DNA from: Chytriomyces cf. hyalinus JEL632
Taxonomy: Eukaryota > Chytridiomycota > Chytridiomycetes > Chytridiales > Chytriomycetaceae
Assembly: GCA_025435555.1 (NCBI GenBank)
Contig: JAIWWG010000073.1
Coordinates: 1-64,000, forward strand
DNA length: 64,000 nucleotides
Reading direction: 5' to 3'
Positions 56,838 to 64,000 of the stretch are shown here, piece by piece. A program made the position numbers and the translations under genes. Positions within the stretch are counted from its first letter, which is position 1; the number at the start of each line of letters is the position of its first letter. The notes beneath the pieces were generated by a model that made no database searches, was not told the origin of the DNA, and saw only the letters and a list, made by a program, of their open reading frames with translations.

Positions 56838-59058
56838 TTACTTTGGCGCTGCTGCGTTGCGTCCCGCGTGTTCATGTTGCTGACCCAATGATTGTAAAGT
56901 GTCTTGATTCGATAAACTTTCATAGCCATGAGGAACACCGTTTGGACCCATCTGCGGGCCGGAAGTTGGTCCAGCCAGTGGTGGTGATCCCGACAGATTC
57001 GGCAGCTGTTGCTGATACATTGCAGAAGATCTGAACGATTGATTTGGGTGTTGCTGCTGTTGAAACCCCATATCCGCCCGTGATGGTGGTGCATACAGTG
57101 CGTGAGGGTGCCCAGGATAAGGCTGCGAAGGGGTTGGATACGTTTGCGGCGAAAGAACAGAGTATCCATGCGGAGCCGGGTACATGATGGGAACTACGGA
57201 TACTGGATGGGTATAATAGTACATTGGCTGACTGGGCGCAAAATTTGTTGTTGTTGTTGTTGTTGGGTGAAGCGGGGGAAGGGCGTGATGGGGTGGGCCT
57301 GTGGAAGCCCATTGGGACTGGTAATTGCTGGGAACGAGAGACGCTGTTGCTGCTATTGCTGCTGTGGGTGGTGCATGTGGTACATGTGCGTTTGTACCTG
57401 CTGCTGGGTAATAGTGAGGATATTGACTGGGTCGGTCGATTTTATTGTTGTTGATGTCGGTGATTTTGCTGGAGTGTTGGGGTGGACTCACTGGGTGAGA
57501 TGCATGTCTTTGAGGTTGAGATGGTCCAATATCTGACGATGTATAAGTGCTTGATTGATAGGTATGAACTTGGCTTCTTGTGGGTGAGCTGGACGAATTG
57601 AGGCCTGTTTCGATACTGCTGCTTCTGCTGCCGCCACGCCCATGTATTTTCGCACTTTCGTTGCCACTCATACCCACTGCACTCCCACTCTCGTTGCTTC
57701 CTAGCCGGGGTCTCTTGGGGGGCCTTGCTGTGGATGAGGTTCCCTCCGATGCATACTTTGCAACAGCTTTGATGCTATCCTCCTTCCTGTTCTTTTTGGC
57801 CAACACAACTTCTGAAGCGTATTTTTCCAAGTCAATAGACTCTGCCAGAAGCGCGTTCATGTCGAGAGAAGGATCGCGCAACAAAGCATTCAACTGAGGT
57901 GTTTCTGAGGGAACAACCAGCCCCATTTCATTCTTGCTGGAGGACACGTACATGTCAATCACGTCCTGCCGTGCGTAATACGAAATGACGCGGTACCGGC
58001 GCGCGTCGGAGCCTTTGAGGGTGATTGTGCGCTTTGTGAGGCCCTCTTCGACAAGGCGTGTGTTTTGCTTCAATGTCTTGCAGCTGTATGTGGGTTCGAG
58101 GCCGGGAATACGCGTGTCGAGGATGTGTGTTGGTTTTGATTTTCTGGGTTCTGGGCCTGTTGAAGTTGGTTCGACCTCTCTGTGAGAAATAGCATTTGTA
58201 AGCCATGTTGAACAACTAAAGCATTATTTTGTTTACCTGTACAACAGAAATGGGCCGTGCACTCTGGAAGGAGACCATCGTCGACCGTCCTTTTCAAGAA
58301 ATAAGAAATAAGGTATTGATGAGCATATTTTTGTTTTTTTGTTTTGTTTATCACTCACCCTCCATCGCTTTGAACTTTCTTCAAACACAACAATCGACCC
58401 ACTTCGAATCGGAATCTCCTCCTCCAAATCAATCGGCGTCTTGTCGGTAGATATCAGAATGCCACGTATACACCCCTCAACAATCAGCAGCGCGTCAGTT
58501 GGTTCTTTGACGAAGCCTGCCGGGTAAATAATTCAACAAAGCAGTCAGTTTTTATCACTTCAAAGTAAAGTTCTCCTTCCACTGACCGTAGAATGTTTCG
58601 TGCGGTAGAGTCGGTGGATTTTTCCTTCCCACAGCGGGTATCATTTGCTTCGCTGATGGCGCCGAATCCACTAAAGGCAAGACTGACGATGCCTTCATTT
58701 CCGCTGCAACAACTCCAACAGCACTGGGTTCGGACATTGTGTAAGAGGAGGACAAGGAGGACAGGCGAAAAGTCTGTCCATCCATCTCGCATCCATTGTT
58801 GGTCTCTGCAGTGACTAGATCCGCCATGGACACTCTGGACGCCACGACCCGCTGTGCATGCATACTGGGAGCGGCATGTGTTCGAGAGGGGGATAGTCCG
58901 CCTCCCACGGACACGGACCGTGCCATACCCACAACATCAGCCGCAGCGATGCCGACTCTCTCCGAGGGCGGGTCTGGCAGTTCCGATGGGCGTACCCGGG
59001 AGTCTGACGAATTCGACGGTGTCTCAGTCTCCGAGCGTGTCCGATTCTCCAAAGACAT
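56838..59058 (-). CDS. WOPR-domain (Gti1/Pac2 family) transcription factor 2
   Basis: Second WOPR regulator, on the minus strand. Four exons; the ATG at 59058 (MSLENRTRSETETPS) is the first real ATG, since the longer open frame begins with TTG. Domain part a: ETFYG, then an intron (GTCAGT..CGGCAG), FVKEPTDALLIVEGC, RSGSIVVFEESS and KRWRDGRRWSPSRVHGPFLL. Part b: GLTKRTITLKGSDARRYRVI and YYARQDVIDMYV. Introns after KRWR and after LLYR are at the same codons as in WOPR factor 1. The tail is Gln/Pro/His/Tyr-rich (for example YGHP-like and QQQQHPNQ stretches) and ends GRNAAAPK. Likely paralogue of the gene at 39.6 kb, but with one extra intron. Confidence 0.93.
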
Positions 59059-59518
59059 TCCTGAAGTTGGGAAGTTGTTTTGGGTTTTTTTTGGAGTCAA
59101 AAATGCCAAGAAATACAAAGGAAAATTTTAAAAGAGTGCAATTACGTAAGACACGCACAGCAACCAACTCTTACACAATTAGTTTTTTGTTTTATGGAAC
59201 GGCGATGCGGATAAACTGCGGATTAACTGTGCGGATTATCGGCGCGTTTTGTTGGTTTCTTGAGTCTGATGCTGGTGCGAGTGAGGAGTGACAGTGTCAA
59301 ACTGCGTCCAACTGGGTCTTGAGGAGAGCGAGAGCATGTATGCTATGCGAGGTATCAGAGAGAACTCCCACCGATGCTGCTTGCTTCCTCTTACTCCCTC
59401 TCTCGTTGATACAGCTGTACACGGTTGCCGTGTTTGTATGCATACATGGAAAACAATGAAAACAGTCACGACTTCGATCGAATATATTGAAAAAAAGCTT
59501 GAAAAATCAAAAAGCCAA
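59059..59518. other. Divergent promoter region of WOPR-2 and SCCPDH-like genes
   Basis: 460 bases between the two divergent ATGs. The in-frame extension of the plus-strand gene goes back to about 59288 but has low-quality composition; no TATA or repeat is prominent. Confidence 0.4.
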
Positions 59519-61186
59519 ATGGGGCAAAGGGACTTTGATGTTATGGTCCTCGGAGCCACGGGTTTCACGGGCAAGTACGTGGCCCGCGATCTACAGAACC
59601 TTGCCCGGGACGAGCCCCTCAAGTGGGCCATGGCCGGTAGATCCAGCTCGAAGCTGCAAGGTGGGGAACAACTTTGCATCGTATCGTACCACTACGCTCT
59701 AACCCTCGATATGCAATCAGAGACACTCGCTTGGATGGGGCCAGGGAAGCGGCCGCCGTCGGAACTGGTTGTCGCTGATGCCTCTGATCCGCAGTCGCTC
59801 CAGGCAGCAGTCAAGAGAACGCATGTGCTGATCAACTGCGTTGGACCGTTTAGATACACTGGCTACGAAGTCGTTTCTGCGTGTATCGAGGCGGGCACAC
59901 ACTACGTCGACATTAGTGGCGAGCCTGAGGTGAGAGGAGTTTGGTGCTAAAAAGTGGCAATCTTTTAAACCCATACCAACCCCACGTGTAATCATGTTTT
60001 TCAGTTTGTCGAGCGCATCTTGACGCTGTTTGACAAGGCGGAAGAGCGGGGCATCAGCGTTGTTCCTTGCTGCGGTTTTGACTGTGTTCCGGCCGACATG
60101 GGCAATTTGTTTGCCAAAACCGAGTTTGAAAAGAGAGGATACACAGCCACGGTAAAACAACCCAACCCTGTTTGAATATGAATTGGATTATTAGTCATTA
60201 ACTCAATAATAACACAATATATGCAGTCCGTCGAAATGTTCATCCGTCTCACATCTGGACCCCTTGGAATCAGCGGCAACTTTGCCACATACGAAAGCGC
60301 AGTACAGGGCCTCTCGCATGCGCACGAACTCCGCGCTCTACGCAAAAAAGCCAACCGTGCACAACTCCCCATCTTTGGTAAAAAGACTCGAATCCAAGAA
60401 AACCCGCGTTTTGAAAAACGCGTCAGTCGCTGGTGCATTCCCTTTTTTGGCGCCGATGCAAGTGTTGTGCGTGTCGGACAACAGCTTGTCGAACGATTCA
60501 GAACTTCTGGGACTTTGAACAGAAACGCGAGAACTTTGAATACCAACGTTCCTGTGCCCACGCAGTTTAGCGCGTATTTCTGCACGGATTCGATTGTTGG
60601 GATTGCTGGGCTCATGTTTTTTGGATTGAGCATGTCGCTTTTGACGCGTTTCGCTTGGGGAAAGAAATTGCTACTGGCTTATCCCAAAATCTTTAGTCTC
60701 GGTGCGTGGTGCATTTTGAAGTTTTGTTTTGAAATGTACAATCGAAACGATCTTAATTTTGTTGACGTGCAGGTGCGTTCTCCAAGGCTGGGCCATCTGA
60801 CGCTCAAATGGCTGCGTCTGGCTTCATTTCCACCTTTTACGTCAAAGGATTCAAAAAGCACCTTTCGATTGAAGACAGTGGGAGCAGCGCCGCGCCCGAC
60901 TATGCCATGACTGTTGTTGTCAAAGGACCAGGTTGAGTCTTTCGGATCCCATTTGTGAACTCAACTGATTTCCTGAAAAAAAAAAAAAACAGAGCCGGGA
61001 TATGTTGCGACACCGATTTCAGTGCTTTTATGCGCTTTGGCGATCCGAAACGATGACCTTAAAAACGCTGGAAACGTTCCACGCGGTGTTCTGAGTCCAG
61101 CTGCTGCGTTTGCGCAAACTCCGCTGATTAGCGAGTTGAACGACGCTGGGATTGCTTTTTCTGTTGAGTCTGAGTCTGAGCTGTAA
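59519..61186 (+). CDS. Saccharopine dehydrogenase-like oxidoreductase (SCCPDH family)
   Basis: Rossmann-fold protein of the saccharopine-dehydrogenase-like family, in animals found on lipid droplets and mitochondria; its reaction is not known. Six or seven exons. ATG 59519 gives MGQRDFDVMVLGATGFTGKY, the canonical N-terminus with GATGFTG; in-frame upstream Mets exist but are less likely. Other hallmarks: AMAGRSSSKLQ joined by an intron to ETLAWMG, VLINCVGPFRYTGYEVVSAC, THYVDISGEPEF, VVPCCGFDCVPADMGNLFA, and SGNFATYESAVQGLS. A hydrophobic hairpin (DSIVGIAGLMFFGLSMSLLT) sits where the family has its membrane-associating segment. End: LISELNDAGIAFSVESESEL and TAA at 61184-61186. True lysine-pathway saccharopine dehydrogenase is not implied. 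Confidence 0.9.
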
Positions 61187-61270
61187 TGGCCTCATAAATA
61201 TGCTATGTGCGAGAATCGAAGGGCATCACATAAAAAAAAAAAGATGAGAAAAATAAAGAGAAAAAATTAA

Positions 61271-61318
61271 GCGAAAAATAAAGCGAAAAATAAAGCGAAA
61301 AATAGAGCGAAAAATAAG
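61271..61318. repeat. 12-bp minisatellite (GCGAAAAATAAA, four units)
   Basis: Four direct units at 12-base spacing, GCG beginning at 61271, 61283, 61295 and 61307, in the 300-base gap after the SCCPDH-like gene. The last two units carry single differences (ATAGA, ATAAG). It translates on the minus strand as a YFSL repeat, which I take to be coincidental. Confidence 0.8.
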
Positions 61319-61486
61319 AGAAAATAGAGAAGCAAAAAAGTGAATCAAAATAGGCTGTGAATGCTTGTTGTTGCAAAGAAAGTTGGATTTCTGTTTCATA
61401 AATTGAAGCTGTCTGTTCCGGTTGTGGTTGGGGGTCCTTCATTATCGGAAACAACCGGAACAGAAGAGAAAGAATCAGTCCAAAAA

Positions 61487-64000
61487 ATGCTTCCCCTTCT
61501 TCGCAGCCGTCAGCTGAGGACCGTGCTGGCCCGTCCAGCCGCAACCAGGCCCTACCACTACACAAGCAACCAAGTGTATGGATACCGTGAGCCTGTTGCA
61601 AGAAGCCTGCCAGACTGTTGAGTATATTCTTGATGCTCTTGCTGAAGAGAGGGTGCTGACAACCCTCAACGATTTGCACAGACACGGAAGAACAGCTGTC
61701 GAACCGAGCGCAAGCATCCAACCTGCTCCGCTTTGTCACATACTATCGCTCCCTGGGACACCGACTGGCAGCGCTGGACCCGTTGTCTTTGACTCCGGCT
61801 GACCCGTCTGCCCTGTACCAGTTGGACCCGAAGCGGTACGGGCTCAGTGAGGGACAAACTTTCGATGTGGATGGGATCCTGAACACGGGTTCTTCGGGAC
61901 CGCAGCGTATGGGGCTTGATGAGATTGTGGCGCGTCTGAATAAGACGTATGCTGGATCTGTTGGCTTTGAGTTTGCGCATTTGCCCGTGAGTTTTGTTAA
62001 TGCTGGTGACTTAGTATCTGTGATGCGTGTTATTCTAAGTTGCGTTTTGTTTTTGGAATTGTGTTGATAGAATGTTGCTGAGCGACGCTGGTGCAATGAA
62101 CTTGTCGAAAAAACAATGGCGACAGAGCGAGGCACCGACAGCGATGCAAAGAAGCGCATGATGTACTTGCTGAGCAGATCCGAGGTGCGTGATATGAACT
62201 GTCTCTTGTCCTTCGTCATCATCTTGCTGACTATACTTTCATAGGTGTTTGACCATTTCATGGCGAAACGGTTCCCGCAAGTGAAGCGATACGGTCTCGA
62301 AGGTGCCGAGTCCATGATGATTGTCATGGACGAGCTGTTCAAGGCATCCAGCGGCGCAAACGTCCGCGATGTTGTGATTGGCATGCCACACAGAGGAAGA
62401 CTCAACTTGCTCACGGACTTGTTGAAATACAACCCTGCTTCTCTGTTTAACAAGATTAAAGGGAATTCAGAGTTTCCTGAAGATGTTCCGGGGGCTGGAG
62501 ATGTTCTTTCGCATGTGAGGATATTTAGTTCTGCCTGCGAACGCTGCTGTTTTATATTGACTGATGAAATGCTTGTTATTAGGTTTCTCAATCCGTGGAC
62601 CTTGAGTACCCTGGTGGCCAAAGCCCCGTCCACGTCTCGCTTCTCCACAACCCATCTCACTTGGAAGCAATCAACCCCGTCGCTGCCGGAAAAGCACGCG
62701 CAAAGCAATTTGACCTCCTCGAGAAAATGACGCAATCCTCCACCTCCAGCCCCGAATGCGACATTGGCGACCGAGTCCTCTGCGTGCAACTGCACGGCGA
62801 CAGTGCCTTTGCCGGACAAGGTGTTGTCATGGAAACTCTTGCGCTCTCGAATCTGCCGCATTACACGTGTGGTGGAAGTATCCATGTGATTGTGAATAAT
62901 CAGATTGGATACACGACGCAGAGTTTTAATGCTCGTTCGACGATTTATAGTAGTGATGTTGGAAAGATTATTGATGCGCCTGTGATTCATGTGAATGCTG
63001 ACTTCCCAGAGGTTTGTTGTTCTGTTTTTTTGCTTGATGGGAAAGATGGGAGGATCTCAAATGGACTGGCTGTTTTCTTTTGTCAGGATGTCGCAATTGC
63101 CACCAAAATCGCGTTTGAATACCGCAACAAATTCAGAAAAGACGTCATCATTGACTTGATTGCGTACCGCCGCATGGGCCACAATGAACTCGATGAACCT
63201 GCATTCACTCAACCCGTCATGTACAAACACATTCGTGGGCGTCGCTCGGTTCCCAAATTGTTTGAACAGAAACTGATTGAAGAAGGGGTTGTCTCGCAGC
63301 AAGAAATTGACACGATTCGGGACCAGTATTCTGTGCATTTGGATCAGCAGTTGGAGAGTAGTTATACTTATAAGCCTGAGGTCTGAAAATGTTTTGTTTC
63401 TTGTTATTGTTTTGTCTCATGTTGAGTTTTTTTTGCAGGCTGACACGTTGAAGGGCAAGTGGTCTGATATGGTCATTTCTAAGGCGGATGTTACAAAGAT
63501 TGATACTGGTTTGTGAGGGGCAGAGATGGACAAATTGTTTCTGGTCATTGTTTCTGATTACATTTTTCTTGTTCATACAACAGGTGTGAGCCTTGACACT
63601 TTGAAGCAAGTCGGTATTGCATCCGTTGCCTCACACGGTGTCGTGAGTAGCATTTCTTATTTGTAGAAAGAAGCACGAAATATGCAGAAACTAAAGAATC
63701 GAATGCATACACAGACCCCACACAGCCGTCTTGCCAAATTCCACATTACCCCACGTTTAAACAAACTCGAATCTGGAACCGGTCTTGACTGGGCAACCTG
63801 TGAAGCACTCGCCTTTGGATCGCTCCTTCTCGAAAACAAACACGTGCGCATTTCTGGCCAAGACGTTGGCCGCGGCACCTTTTCTCAACGACACGCCATG
63901 CTCGTGGACCAATCGGACGAACACACTGTCATTCCACTGAACCACATTACCCCCACCCAACCAGGAAAACTTGAGATTGCAAACTCGAATTTGAGCGAGT
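61487..64000 (+). CDS. DHTKD1: DHTKD1-type 2-oxoadipate dehydrogenase E1 (partial, runs off window)
   Basis: Thiamine-diphosphate-dependent E1 component that decarboxylates 2-oxoadipate in lysine and tryptophan breakdown, in the mitochondrial matrix. The ATG at 61487 gives a basic, Arg-rich presequence ([20 protein letters not shown]) and the family's VYGYR. An intron (GTTGAG..GCACAG) leads to [20 protein letters not shown]. Then [103 protein letters not shown] and [20 protein letters not shown]. Wording such as VDLEYP and the short N-terminus favour DHTKD1 over OGDH. About nine introns are visible. The 3' end lies beyond 64000. Confidence 0.93.

Noticed and set aside
59288-59518. N-terminal extension of the SCCPDH-like protein from an earlier in-frame Met
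   Set aside because: The family's N-terminus begins a few residues before the GATGFTG loop; the extension looks like untranslated leader.
61203-61739. Minus-strand frame with repeated YFSL
   Set aside because: It is the translation of the AT-rich minisatellite plus the antisense of DHTKD1 exon 1.
1-64000. tRNA, rRNA genes and CRISPR arrays
   Set aside because: No cloverleaf with A/B boxes, rRNA stretch or regularly spaced direct repeats was recognised; a eukaryotic nuclear window is not expected to have CRISPR.

Overview
This 64 kb window is compact fungal nuclear DNA. Nearly every gene is cut by short introns (about 50-90 bases, GT..AG), intergenic gaps are often only 60-200 bases, and many predicted proteins match conserved eukaryotic or fungal families. 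The mix (two WOPR-domain regulators, secreted fungalysin proteases and tyrosinase, a cyclic-nucleotide-gated channel, an F-box/plant-type LRR protein) points to an early-diverging, probably zoosporic fungus, most likely Chytridiomycota. That placement is an inference; there is no rRNA or other marker here.

Layout. 0-9.5 kb: GCN1, the ribosome-bound activator of the GCN2 kinase. 9.6-19 kb: an LRR protein, a LITAF-domain protein, a Ser/Thr kinase (minus), a divergent pair made of a Gfo/Idh/MocA oxidoreductase (minus) and a phytanoyl-CoA dioxygenase-like enzyme (plus), and a class B DnaJ (minus) with a textbook heat-shock element upstream. 19-30.5 kb is an accessory-looking stretch: two tandem fungalysin metalloproteases, a decayed multi-module gene of unknown family (minus), a secreted tyrosinase, and a second decayed piece of the same unknown family. 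30.7-37.3 kb: exportin-T and the APC/C subunit APC8/CDC23, convergent. 37.4-38.4 kb: a third piece of the unknown family. 38.8-39.3 kb: a small protein with a duplicated motif. 39.6-42.3 kb: WOPR regulator 1. 42.4-51 kb: an HCN/CNG-like channel with an unusual pore, a PCID2/THP1-like PCI protein, a DUF1275 membrane protein and a universal-stress-protein-domain protein. 51.7-52.3 kb: a secreted Thr/Ala-rich protein with oligo-tyrosine blocks. 52.6-59.1 kb: an importin-13-like karyopherin and WOPR regulator 2 (minus). 59.5-64 kb: a saccharopine-dehydrogenase-like oxidoreductase and a DHTKD1-type 2-oxoadipate dehydrogenase that runs off the window.

Most genes are single-copy housekeeping. The points of interest are the unknown modular family scattered over three loci, the two WOPR paralogues with matching intron positions 14 kb apart, the channel whose pore loop reads GNIFPM instead of GYG, the heat-shock element at the DnaJ gene, the Thr-rich leaders shared by the divergent enzyme pair, and the tandem proteases that differ mainly in the linker after the pro-region. 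Exon joins were read by eye from splice consensus and protein continuity, so internal boundaries are less certain than gene identities.
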